Below, piece after piece: positions 1-6,611 of a stretch of 15,789 bases of DNA (positions are counted from its first letter, which is position 1; each line of letters starts with the position of its first letter). The position numbers were made by a program, and so were the translations under genes. The stretch is from NCBI GenBank assembly GCA_026991215.1, contig JALXBY010000240.1, positions 1-15,789 on the forward strand, written 5' to 3'. The notes beneath the pieces were generated by a model. It was not told the origin of the DNA. It worked only from the letters and a program-made list of their open reading frames with translations, and made no database searches. The stretch is from Anaerolineales bacterium (GTDB lineage Bacteria; Chloroflexota; Anaerolineae; Anaerolineales; DRMV01).

Positions 1-34
1 GTAGAATGTGAGCGAAGCGTTTGTTTTCTTGCAT
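1..34 (-). CDS. 5' end of an unknown gene running off the left edge
   Basis: An ATG on the minus strand at 34-32 opens a frame reading MQENKRFAHIL that stays open to the window edge. A Shine-Dalgarno-like GGAGGG lies 6 nt upstream of the ATG, which is why I accept this start. Eleven codons are too few to assign a family. That RBS is buried in the right-hand arm of a perfect 13-bp inverted repeat at 37-82, listed separately, so the gene is probably controlled at translation initiation. Confidence 0.5.
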   Translation of the reverse strand, partial: MQENKRFAHIL

Positions 35-36
35 GG

Positions 37-82
37 TGCGCCCTCCGGTTGTGGGTTTTTAAAAATCATACCGGAGGGCGCA
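37..82 (-). promoter_or_regulatory. RBS-sequestering inverted repeat before the left-edge gene
   Basis: The arms TGCGCCCTCCGGT (37-49) and ACCGGAGGGCGCA (70-82) are perfect reverse complements around a 20-nt AT-rich loop that itself contains the palindrome TTTTTAAAAA. Read on the minus strand, the second arm holds the GGAGGG Shine-Dalgarno of the ATG at 34 and ends 2 nt before that ATG, so a folded transcript would hide the ribosome binding site. A TATAAA-like -10 (plus 90-95) could start a transcript almost at the hairpin. Alternatively the stop codon of the leader ORF (91-93) lies 8 nt before the stem, so a terminating ribosome could open it. A plus-strand terminator is less likely because of the long loop and because a gene start abuts it. 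Confidence 0.55.
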
Positions 83-90
83 TTTGTCGT

Positions 91-288
91 TTATAATTTA
101 TGACTGCGACTTATGGGTATGCGACAGTACAGCGCCGAAGGTGGCCTGCCCGGGTTGCCGGCTTCAGAAGTGCAATCGGGCTGGTATTTCAAATGGATGC
201 CCGCGCGCCTCGCGGCCGCTATGGCTGTGGTAGTTGTGGTTGTTGTGGTAGCGGTGATAGCGGTGATAGCCCTCAAAGAAATCTTCAT
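91..288 (-). CDS. Possible Thr/Ile-rich leader peptide ORF
   Basis: The minus-strand ATG at 288-286 is preceded 5 nt upstream by GGTGA, which can pair with the 16S anti-Shine-Dalgarno tail. The predicted 65-residue peptide starts MKISLRAITAITA and continues with eight consecutive Thr codons (residues 14-21), giving ten Thr and four Ile in the first 23 residues. This resembles threonine-operon leader peptides such as E. coli ThrL, but it is longer and runs on for about 40 ordinary residues to a TAA at 91-93. The stop is 8 nt from the RBS-hiding hairpin. I see no classical terminator with a U-tract. The Thr run is also a simple GGT/TGT-type repeat on the plus strand, so a chance ORF is quite possible. 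Confidence 0.3.
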   Translation of the reverse strand: MKISLRAITAITATTTTTTTTAIAAARRAGIHLKYQPDCTSEAGNPGRPPSALYCRIPISRSHKL

Positions 289-809
289 AACTTCACCGTT
301 ATGGCTTCCTGCGTTGTTGAGTGGCGGGTAAGCTATTGGGGATCCTGGTACCAGGGCCGCGGCGCCAACCCAAGCCCTCCCACGACCACGTGAGCGACGT
401 GGCGGAGCGGGCGGCCAAGGCACAGGAGGAGATGGCGCTGTACTTTGCAGGGAGGCAGGGAGGGGCAAAGAATGGGATATTGGGGTCTTACCTGTGCGCA
501 TTGAAGCCCGGGGCGGTTACACGTTGGCCAAGACCATTCGGCTACCAGTGCTCTGGTATATGATGCTGCATGCCGGGTGTACCAGCAGGCCTGGATGAAT
601 CCCGGGCCAGTTCCGGTTGTGGCTCGACGGTTGAGGCCTCGTCGAACACCCGAAGCAGTGGCCCGCTTTCTTGGCTCACCAAACTGTCCAAACTCCTGTC
701 CACACCTGAGTCACGCGAAGTCTTTCAAATTTTGATGCCCATGGCCCGACCCCTTCGTGCCAGTCCAGAGAAAAACGTTGCTCACGAAGCGCTCCAATGT
801 CCCCCTCCC
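289..809. other. Gene-poor spacer
   Basis: Apart from the weak remnant at 390-563, I see no coding sequence with a plausible start and protein-like composition on either strand between the leader-ORF start and the 3' end of the MFS gene. The long plus-strand frame from 570 to 1472 is very rich in Pro, Gly, Gln and His and is mostly antisense to the MFS gene, so it is not a gene. I found no clear promoter, terminator or mobile-element end. Any promoter for the leader ORF or the left-edge gene would lie here. Confidence 0.5.
390..563 (+). pseudogene. Short ORF, possible gene remnant
   Basis: From a GTG at 390 the plus frame reads SDVAERAAKAQEEMALYFAG and on to a TGA at 563. The first part looks like an amphipathic helix. 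Near 480 the neighbouring +1 frame gives a protein-like continuation (VRIEARGGYTLAKTIRLPVL, ending at a stop near 597), so a frameshifted remnant is conceivable. There is no Shine-Dalgarno before the GTG and I recognise no family. It may be nothing. Confidence 0.15.
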
Positions 810-2132
810 TCACATCTCCCCCTCCCGCAAGGGGAAGAGGGCAAGCCAGGCCAGGACCCCGGCCAGGGCTGCCGCGACCCCGGCGCCGCCAACCCCCCAG
901 GGCAGGTAGACCCAGGGGAGCACCCAGGCCGCAACGCTCCGTCCCAAAATCAACGCGGTGGCAAAGGCCAGCATGGTGACCCCCCGATGCGAGGGCCACA
1001 CCGCGGTCATCATCGGGATGCTGCTGACCAGGGAGAACTCATACGTGGCAAAGGCCAGGGCCAGCCCCACCAAGGCCCCGGTCAGGTTCCGGGTCCCCAG
1101 CCACGGGAACAGGGCCGAAGCCCCCACCAGGCCGGCCACGCCCCACATCACGGCCCGGCGCTTGCCCAGCCGGTCCACCAGGGCCATGGACGCGAACTCC
1201 CCCATGGCCTCCCCCACGCCGATGACCACCGCGGCCAGGCCCAATCCCCCCAAACGAAGCCCATAGGTACGGTAAAGCCAATCCCCAAACACCAGGCCAA
1301 TGACCTCGTTGGCCAGGGTCGCGGCCAGGGCAAAGAGCAAACCCGGCAGCACGCCCCAAAGCAGGGCCTGGCCATGCCGCTGCCAGAAACCCCGCAGCCC
1401 ATGGGGGAAGGTCAGAATCCCCAGGCCCCCCGCACGCCCGCTGGACAGCGCCGAGGCAGGGACCGGGTTTGAATCTGCAGGCCCTGGCAGGTTTTCAAGC
1501 ACCTCAGGCGAACCGTGATGCGGGTCTTGTCCGCCGCGGCCTGCGCGTTCCTGTTTCTCCAACCGGTGCATCAACGCGGCTACGGCCAGCCCACCCAGGG
1601 CCAGATACCCGGCCCAGGCCAAAAACAGCACCCGCCAGCCATACCCCTGCAGGAGCCAGGCCACCACCGGCATCCCCAGGAAGAAACTCATGGACCAGCC
1701 CAGTTCCAGGAAGGCCAGGGGCAGCCCCCGCTCCCGATACGCGATGCGACGGCTCAACCAGTCCTGCAGGGCGATGTCGGCCACCATCTTGGCCACCAAC
1801 ACCCCCAGCACCATACTAAGGAACACGGACCATGTGGGCCACCCCGCGGTCCACAACAAGAACAGGGTGAACAGCCCGGTACCGAACAGCACGCCGTGCC
1901 GGGGACGCCGTTCCGCCCAAAGGATGAGGGGCAGGGCGACCACCCCGGCTGCCACGCGCCACCCCAGGCCGCGGGTCAACACGGGCAGGGAAACCCCCAG
2001 GTCCTGGGCGAACACGGGCAGGAAGGGGTACACCATCCGGTTGACCGTGTTCCCCCCAACCCGGAAGGCCACGGCCAGGAACAGCAGGGGCCACAAGGAG
2101 CGCAGGTTTCGAGGACGTAGGGCAGGAGACAT
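810..2132 (-). CDS. Major facilitator superfamily transporter
   Basis: This 440-residue hydrophobic protein has about twelve membrane segments in two halves, separated by a long hydrophilic central loop (roughly residues 192-250) rich in Gly, Pro and charged residues. That is the MFS plan of two six-helix bundles joined by a cytoplasmic loop. Short basic loops after helices 2 and 8 (AERRPRHG; VDRLGKRRAV) sit where MFS proteins carry their conserved G-X-X-X-D-R-X-G-R-R-like motif. The family is clear but the substrate is not; efflux of a small molecule is possible. The start at 2132 has no obvious Shine-Dalgarno: the bases upstream are a heptamer repeat (2138-2172) shared with the divergent fabI promoter region. 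It is the only gene in its apparent transcription unit. Confidence 0.85.
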   Translation of the reverse strand: MSPALRPRNLRSLWPLLFLAVAFRVGGNTVNRMVYPFLPVFAQDLGVSLPVLTRGLGWRVAAGVVALPLILWAERRPRHGVLFGTGLFTLFLLWTAGWPTWSVFLSMVLGVLVAKMVADIALQDWLSRRIAYRERGLPLAFLELGWSMSFFLGMPVVAWLLQGYGWRVLFLAWAGYLALGGLAVAALMHRLEKQERAGRGGQDPHHGSPEVLENLPGPADSNPVPASALSSGRAGGLGILTFPHGLRGFWQRHGQALLWGVLPGLLFALAATLANEVIGLVFGDWLYRTYGLRLGGLGLAAVVIGVGEAMGEFASMALVDRLGKRRAVMWGVAGLVGASALFPWLGTRNLTGALVGLALAFATYEFSLVSSIPMMTAVWPSHRGVTMLAFATALILGRSVAAWVLPWVYLPWGVGGAGVAAALAGVLAWLALFPLREGEM

Positions 2133-2137
2133 GGGAG

Positions 2138-2172
2138 AGTGGTCAGTGGTCAGTGGTCAGTGGTGAGTGGTC
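2138..2172 (+). repeat. Five-unit heptamer tandem repeat (AGTGGTC)
   Basis: Five consecutive 7-bp units follow one another: AGTGGTC three times, AGTGGTG, then AGTGGTC. They start 6 bp upstream of the MFS start codon and end 74 bp before the fabI start, in the divergent intergenic region. In another phase the unit is TCAGTGG, matching the consensus TCRRTGG of the larger array beside ligA (12118-12208, minus strand). Confidence 0.9.
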
Positions 2173-2179
2173 AGTATGG

Positions 2180-2185
2180 TATCAT
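2180..2185 (+). promoter_or_regulatory. Possible -10 element for the fabI operon
   Basis: TATCAT lies about 60 bp upstream of the fabI ATG, just right of the heptamer array. A -35 at standard 17-bp spacing would fall inside the heptamers (TCAGTG), a poor match to TTGACA. This is the only reasonable -10-like hexamer between the array and the fabI RBS. Confidence 0.25.
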
Positions 2186-2246
2186 GAGGGCCACGCGGCG
2201 GCCAGTCGCGGCAGGTTCCCCCCAATTTCCCCTCAGGAGGAGGCCC

Positions 2247-3053
2247 ATGGGTCTTTTGGAAGGCAAAACCGCGGTGGTGTTCGGTGTGGCCAATCACCGT
2301 TCCATTGCCTGGGGCATCGCCAAGGCCTTTCACCGGGAAGGCGCGCGGGTCGGCATCAGTTACGCAGGTCCCACGCTGGAGAAGTGGGTCCGCCCCCTGG
2401 CCGAATCCCTGAACCTGGACTTCGTGGAACCCTGTGACGTGACCAGGGACGAAGACATCGAGGCCATCGCGCAAAAGGCCCGGGACCACTTCGGCCAGGT
2501 GGACATCCTGGTGCACTCCATCGCCTACGCAGAACAGGAAGACCTGCGTAACCCCTACTACCAGACCAGCCGCCAGGGGTTCCACAAGGCCATGGACATC
2601 AGCGTGTACTCCTTCGTCGCCCTGGCCCGGGCCTTCCTCCCCCTGATGCGGGAAGGCGGCGCGATACTCACCATGACCTACTACGGCGGGGAAAAGGTGG
2701 CCCCGGGCTATAACGTCATGGGCGTGGCCAAGGCCGCGCTGGAAGCCAGCGTGCGCTACCTGGCCTACAACTTCGGCCCCAAGGGCATCCGGGTCAACGC
2801 GATTTCGGCCGGGCCCATCCGCACCCTGGCGGCTTCGGGCGTGCCCGGCTTCCGCACCATGTACAAGGTGTTCCCCTACTTCGCCGCGCTCAAGGAGCAC
2901 ATCACCCAGGACGACGTGGGCAACGCGGCCGTGTTCCTGTGCTCGGACCTGGCGTCCAAAATCACCGGCCAGGTGCTGTTCGTGGATTGCGGGGCCAGCA
3001 TCATGGCCTTTCCCGACCCCGAAAACCTCAAGGCGCTGAGCAAGGAAGGATGA
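2247..3053 (+). CDS. fabI: Enoyl-[acyl-carrier-protein] reductase [NADH]
   Basis: FabI performs the last step of each fatty-acid elongation cycle, reducing trans-2-enoyl-ACP with NAD(P)H in the cytoplasm. The 268-residue length is typical. The FabI-type nucleotide loop GVANHRSIAWGIA is at residues 13-25. Catalytic Tyr155 and Lys162 are spaced Tyr-X6-Lys (YNVMGVAK), which separates FabI from ordinary SDRs with Tyr-X3-Lys; a second conserved Tyr is at 145/146. SAGPIRTLAASG at 187-198 is the usual substrate-loop region. The start at 2247 is fixed by AGGAGGAGG immediately upstream; an in-frame start at 2139 would translate through the heptamer repeat. It is the first gene of a four-gene overlapping cluster, and its stop overlaps the bactofilin start as ATGA. 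This is the FabI type targeted by triclosan-class inhibitors. Confidence 0.95.
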   Translation: MGLLEGKTAVVFGVANHRSIAWGIAKAFHREGARVGISYAGPTLEKWVRPLAESLNLDFVEPCDVTRDEDIEAIAQKARDHFGQVDILVHSIAYAEQEDLRNPYYQTSRQGFHKAMDISVYSFVALARAFLPLMREGGAILTMTYYGGEKVAPGYNVMGVAKAALEASVRYLAYNFGPKGIRVNAISAGPIRTLAASGVPGFRTMYKVFPYFAALKEHITQDDVGNAAVFLCSDLASKITGQVLFVDCGASIMAFPDPENLKALSKEG

Positions 3054-3556
3054 GCCTCCTGAAACGCTGGCTTGGGGACGAAGAAGGCGAGGCCCGGGTC
3101 CCGGTGATTTCCCGCAAGGGCGAACCTGAAGAAACCCAGCCCGCCGCGGAACGGCCATCCCAACCGGTCGGCGGGGACGAAACCCTCTCCTTCCTGGCCG
3201 AAGGGCTGCACCTGGAAGGTGTGTTGCGGGGCCGGGGGACCATCCGGGTCAACGCCTTCTTCCGCGGGGAAGTGCATCTGGAAGGTACCTTCATCGTGGG
3301 ACCCCAGGGCCGGGCGGAACTTACGGTGTGCGAGGCCCAAACCGTGGTGGTGGAAGGGCTGCTCAAGGGGCCGGTGCGGGCCGGCCGGGTGGTCCTCAAA
3401 GCCAGCGGCCGGTTGTTTGGGGACGTGGTCACCCAGGCCCTGGAAGCCGAAGCCGGCGGCTTCTTACAGGGCCGGGTGCAGACGGAAGAGCACGTGCGCT
3501 TCTCATGGCAGAACGAAGACGAAGAAGCCCCGTCCGAGCCGCAATCGCCGGCGTAG
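3050..3556 (+). CDS. Bactofilin family protein (DUF583)
   Basis: The gene encodes 168 residues. Residues 1-45 are charged and probably disordered. Residues 46-152 form a series of short beta-strand repeats with regularly spaced Gly and hydrophobic residues (GVLRGRGTIRV, GEVHLEGTFIV, EGLLKGPVRAG, GRLFGDVVTQ), the right-handed beta-helix of bactofilins. An acidic Pro-rich tail follows. Bactofilins polymerise without nucleotide into filaments or patches, often at the membrane, and scaffold envelope or polarity proteins. The start at 3050 overlaps the fabI stop (ATGA), with GGAAGGA just upstream, so translation is likely coupled to fabI. The partner is unknown. Confidence 0.85.
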   Translation: MSLLKRWLGDEEGEARVPVISRKGEPEETQPAAERPSQPVGGDETLSFLAEGLHLEGVLRGRGTIRVNAFFRGEVHLEGTFIVGPQGRAELTVCEAQTVVVEGLLKGPVRAGRVVLKASGRLFGDVVTQALEAEAGGFLQGRVQTEEHVRFSWQNEDEEAPSEPQSPA

Positions 3557-4170
3557 TCCTGGCCGCGGGCCGCTCCCGGCGCATGGGCGTGAACAAACTG
3601 GCCCTGCCCTGGGGCGAGACCACGGTGCTGGGCCACATCGTGCGGGTGCTGCACCGGGTCGGCGTCAGGCCGGTGGTCGTGGTCACCCACGACGAGGCCC
3701 GGCGGGAAATCGAAACCCTGGTCAAAGCCCAACCGGAGGTGCTGGTCCACGCCATCCAGCCCCCGGACCCGGACGCGATGCTGGCCACCCTCCAGGCGGG
3801 GCTGCAGCGCCTTGCCCTGTTCCCCCAGGTAGAGGCCGCCTTCGTGGTCCTGGGCGACCAGCCCCACATCCCGGTGGCGGTATACCAGGCCCTGATAGAC
3901 GGCTACACGAAGGAGCGCCCCCCCATCCTCATCCCCTCCTACCAGAACCGCCGCGGGCATCCCTGGCTCCTGGCCCGGACCCTGTGGCCTACCTTCTTGC
4001 AAGCACCGCCTGACCGCACCCTGCGCGACGTCCTCCACCAGCACCACGAGCACATCCGCCACCTCCCCCTGGCGACCCCTGCCATCCTCTGGGACATGGA
4101 CACCCCCCAGGACTACCAGCGCCTGCGGGCCTGGTGGGAGGCGAACCATGACCGAAGCCCCAACGCCTGA
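3505..4170 (+). CDS. MocA/MobA-like molybdenum cofactor nucleotidyltransferase
   Basis: The protein has 221 residues and a Rossmann-like nucleotidyltransferase fold. The signature loop LAAGRSRRMGVNK is at residues 19-31 followed by LALPW; LGDQPHIP at 116-123 supplies the metal-binding Asp; RRGHPW is at 149-154; DMDTPQDY at 197-204. The LAAGRS and LGDQP variants fit MocA/YgfJ-type CTP:molybdopterin cytidylyltransferases, which make the cofactor of xanthine-dehydrogenase-family enzymes, better than MobA guanylyltransferases, which usually read LAGGR. No ATG, GTG or TTG lies between 3505 and the signature region in a better place, so I keep 3505 despite its weak RBS and 52-nt overlap with the bactofilin gene. 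A YqeB-family gene at 13015-13902 supports a molybdenum hydroxylase connection. Related sugar-nucleotide transferases cannot be excluded. Confidence 0.8.
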   Translation: MAERRRRSPVRAAIAGVVLAAGRSRRMGVNKLALPWGETTVLGHIVRVLHRVGVRPVVVVTHDEARREIETLVKAQPEVLVHAIQPPDPDAMLATLQAGLQRLALFPQVEAAFVVLGDQPHIPVAVYQALIDGYTKERPPILIPSYQNRRGHPWLLARTLWPTFLQAPPDRTLRDVLHQHHEHIRHLPLATPAILWDMDTPQDYQRLRAWWEANHDRSPNA

Positions 4171-4714
4171 AGCCCGTTTCTGCATCCGCTGCGGCACGCC
4201 CCTGGTGCCCCAGGAGCACATGGGGGAAATCCGGCCCACCTGTCCCCGCTGCGGCTGGCGGTACTTCGAGGACCCCAAGGTCGCGGTCGCGGTCCTGGTG
4301 ACCGACGAGCACAACCGGGTGCTTCTGGTCCGCCGCCGGGTGGACCCCCACAAGGGGAAATGGACCCTGCCTTCGGGCTTCCTCAACGCGCGGGAAGACC
4401 CCAAAGAGGCTGCCCGCCGCGAGTGCCTGGAAGAAACCGGCCTGGACGTAGAAATCGGCCCCCTGTTGACCCTGCTGACCGGTCGGGAGCACGCCAGGGG
4501 CGCGGACCTGCTCCTGGTCTACCAGGGCCGCCTCCGCGGGGGCCAACTCCACGCGGCCGACGACGTGGACGACGCCCGCTTCTTCCCGCCCGATGCCCTG
4601 CCGGACCTGGCCTTCACATCCACCCGGCGCATCTTGCAAGGGTTCTGGATGGGGCCAGCAACCCAACCGGAGGACGGGCCACCGCGGACTACGGGCCAGA
4701 ACGCTCAAGCCTGA
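4148..4714 (+). CDS. Zinc-ribbon Nudix hydrolase
   Basis: The protein has 188 residues. The N-terminal zinc ribbon has Cys pairs at 12/15 and 32/35 (CIRCG, CPRCGW). The Nudix domain follows, with a complete Nudix box G-X5-E-X7-R-E-X2-E-E-X-G from Gly77 through Glu83, Arg91, Glu92, Glu95, Glu96 and Gly98, so it should be an active Mg2+-dependent pyrophosphohydrolase. The ribbon-plus-Nudix arrangement occurs in NADH pyrophosphatase (NudC) relatives and in smaller ADP-ribose or FAD hydrolases; the length matches the smaller group, and the substrate cannot be read from the sequence. The start has GGGAGG 6 nt upstream and overlaps the MocA-like gene by 23 nt. The 3' end overlaps the convergent lipoprotein gene by 26 nt. 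Confidence 0.88.
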   Translation: MTEAPTPEARFCIRCGTPLVPQEHMGEIRPTCPRCGWRYFEDPKVAVAVLVTDEHNRVLLVRRRVDPHKGKWTLPSGFLNAREDPKEAARRECLEETGLDVEIGPLLTLLTGREHARGADLLLVYQGRLRGGQLHAADDVDDARFFPPDALPDLAFTSTRRILQGFWMGPATQPEDGPPRTTGQNAQA

Positions 4715-6611
4715 AGTGCACCAGCAACCAGCTTTCCTGCACGGGGAAGAGCAAAAGCCGAACCCGCCAGGAGCCGCCCTCGCCCTCGGATTCGGCCACA
4801 CCCCAGTACAGGTTGTCCTCCAGATTCCCCTGCCCGGTTACCTGCCAGCCCTGGTCGCGCAACTGACCTAACAAGCCCTCCAAGATGGTGTCCGTAGGCA
4901 TGGTGGTGTAGACCAGGGTCGTTTGGACAACGGCATCCACATCTGCGCTGCCCCCGCCACCGGCGTAAGGCCAGGCCTGGGGGTCAGGAAAGGTCAGACG
5001 CAGGGGCGGCCAACCGGCCATTCCACCCATCATGGGCGGCGGAGACGTCACCGCACATGGCCCCACCCGCTCCAGGTGTTCCAGAAAGAGCAAGTCCCCT
5101 TCAGCCCACAAGACCAGGGAAAGCGGGCCGGCTTCCCCTTGGGCACAGAAGACGAGGCTTTCCGAAACAGGTATCCTGCCCTCGAAAACGAGGCCCGGCA
5201 TCCATTCCTGGTCGCGGCGCTCCCTGGGCATGGGCTGCCATCCATACTGGGGAAGCGCATTGTGCCACATCTCCAGAGCACGGGCCGGGTCCTGGGGTTC
5301 CAGGACGAAACGCCACATGTTTCCACTATGGGTACCTGGAAGCTCGGCTTCGAACTGGGCCAGAAGCAACCTTTCCTGGGGTTGGGGGAGATGCGGCAGG
5401 GGCCAGGGTTCGGGCATCCGACCTACCCAAAGGGCCATACGTCCGCTAAAGACCGAACGCTCGCCCAGGGAGAGGATCAGCGCCCGTTTTAGCGCGGCCG
5501 CGTTCTCGGTCTGCCCCAATAGCCGGGGCCATTCGTCCGCCGTGGGTATGGGTGGACGCTTCACGCGCGGCAGCGCCCCAACCCGCATATAGGCCTGATA
5601 CCGTGGCCGGTTCCCCCAAATCAGCACGTCCAGCCGAAGCAGGCCGCGAACAGGGTCCTTTCGGACGCCCCAGAGGTGCACGCCTTCCCCGTCGAACAGG
5701 GGGCCGGAAGAGGTTCCCTGGATGTCCCACCCCTGTTGTGCAAGTTGTGCGCGAAACGCGGTCACGACTGGTTCCAGACCGTCGGGGCTTTCCAGCCCGG
5801 TCTGGGTGGCCGCGCTCGTAGAACCACCCCAGGTATGTGCGGCGCTGTCCATACGCACCCCAGGGGGCGGGGTCAACACGGGGAGCAACACGTCGGGCAT
5901 GAGCATACGTTCGTCACCGCACAGCCCCATGTGGGCACCTGGGCCGCGAACGAAACTCAACCGGGCCACGGTGTAATCCTCCGTGCTGGTGAACAGCAGG
6001 ACGTCCACGGCCCAATCCTGGCTTGGTGGGGGGCACCAGGCCTTGGTTTGAACGTCCACAGGACGGAACCCGCCGCCTGCCATGGGTCCGCCGCCGGAAA
6101 GGGTCCACCCCGCGGTCTGGAGGCGGGCTTCCCAGGCCTGCAACCACTCCGCCGGCGGCACAGCGGCTTCGATGAAGAGCGTCCAGACCTCCGTCAAGTC
6201 GCCCTGGAAGAGATGCACGGCGGCGCCCAGCCATCCCTGGGAGGGCAGCGGAAGGTCTGCAGGAAAGTCCTCGGGAAATTGGGCAACCCAAACGGCCTCC
6301 GCGCCGCGATGGAACACACGCAGGACCTTCTGCAACACCGTGGGGTCCGCTACCGCGTGAAGTTCAGGCAAGGCCCCGCTCTGGGGCAACGGAACATCCG
6401 TAGGCAGCGGTTCAAGCCGCGATTTGGGCGGCACCGTCGGGTGAGCAGGTGCGGCCGTTGCCGTGGGCAGGGGCGTGGTGGTGGGCCGGAGGACCGACGG
6501 CGAGGACGCTATGGTTGGCGGCGGTGCCGAAGGGGTTGGGCGTGCAGTCGTTGTGGGTGCGGTGCAGCCGAGCAGGAACCCCAACGCAACCAGCGGCCAC
6601 AAACATCGCAT
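4689..6611 (-). CDS. Large lipoprotein with four repeated modules
   Basis: The predicted 640-residue precursor begins with a lipoprotein signal (MRCLWPLVALGFLLGC, lipid Cys16). A Thr/Pro/Ala-rich linker (about 17-68) follows, then four modules of about 120-150 residues. Each has an amphipathic helix ending in Gly-Trp (EARLQTAGW to 169, RAQLAQQGW to 295, HNALPQYGW to 458, GQLRDQGWQ to 590), followed by Gly-rich turns and two hydrophobic strands (for example WRVRLLLFPVQESWLLVHF in module 4). I recognise no named family; the repeats suggest a surface binding or scaffold role. ATG 6611 is chosen because GAGGAGAGG lies just upstream and it gives a proper signal peptide; 27 upstream in-frame codons look non-coding. 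It is transcribed alone and ends inside the Nudix gene. Confidence 0.82.
   Translation of the reverse strand: MRCLWPLVALGFLLGCTAPTTTARPTPSAPPPTIASSPSVLRPTTTPLPTATAAPAHPTVPPKSRLEPLPTDVPLPQSGALPELHAVADPTVLQKVLRVFHRGAEAVWVAQFPEDFPADLPLPSQGWLGAAVHLFQGDLTEVWTLFIEAAVPPAEWLQAWEARLQTAGWTLSGGGPMAGGGFRPVDVQTKAWCPPPSQDWAVDVLLFTSTEDYTVARLSFVRGPGAHMGLCGDERMLMPDVLLPVLTPPPGVRMDSAAHTWGGSTSAATQTGLESPDGLEPVVTAFRAQLAQQGWDIQGTSSGPLFDGEGVHLWGVRKDPVRGLLRLDVLIWGNRPRYQAYMRVGALPRVKRPPIPTADEWPRLLGQTENAAALKRALILSLGERSVFSGRMALWVGRMPEPWPLPHLPQPQERLLLAQFEAELPGTHSGNMWRFVLEPQDPARALEMWHNALPQYGWQPMPRERRDQEWMPGLVFEGRIPVSESLVFCAQGEAGPLSLVLWAEGDLLFLEHLERVGPCAVTSPPPMMGGMAGWPPLRLTFPDPQAWPYAGGGGSADVDAVVQTTLVYTTMPTDTILEGLLGQLRDQGWQVTGQGNLEDNLYWGVAESEGEGGSWRVRLLLFPVQESWLLVHFRLERSGP

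Noticed and set aside
221..331. Plus-strand ORF with eight consecutive Val, resembling an ilv leader peptide or small membrane protein
   Set aside because: It has no Shine-Dalgarno before the ATG at 221. It is the complement of the Thr-rich minus ORF, which has a better ribosome site, and no plus-strand gene follows.
340..375. GGTACC/CCGCGGC segment considered as a T-box antiterminator
   Set aside because: It is only a restriction-site-like palindrome. The conserved T-box sequence, specifier stem and terminator are not recognisable.
819..845. CCCCTCCCGCAAGGGG palindrome as a terminator for the MFS gene
   Set aside because: The stem is only 5 bp, lies inside the end of the coding region and has no T-tract on the minus strand.
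570..1472. Long plus-strand open frame of 300 codons
   Set aside because: It lies mostly antisense to the clear MFS gene, is dominated by Pro, Gly, Gln and His, and has no RBS. It reflects high GC.
2138..2172. Heptamer arrays (here and at 12118-12208) considered as CRISPR
   Set aside because: The units are contiguous 7-mers with no unique spacers, and no cas genes are present.
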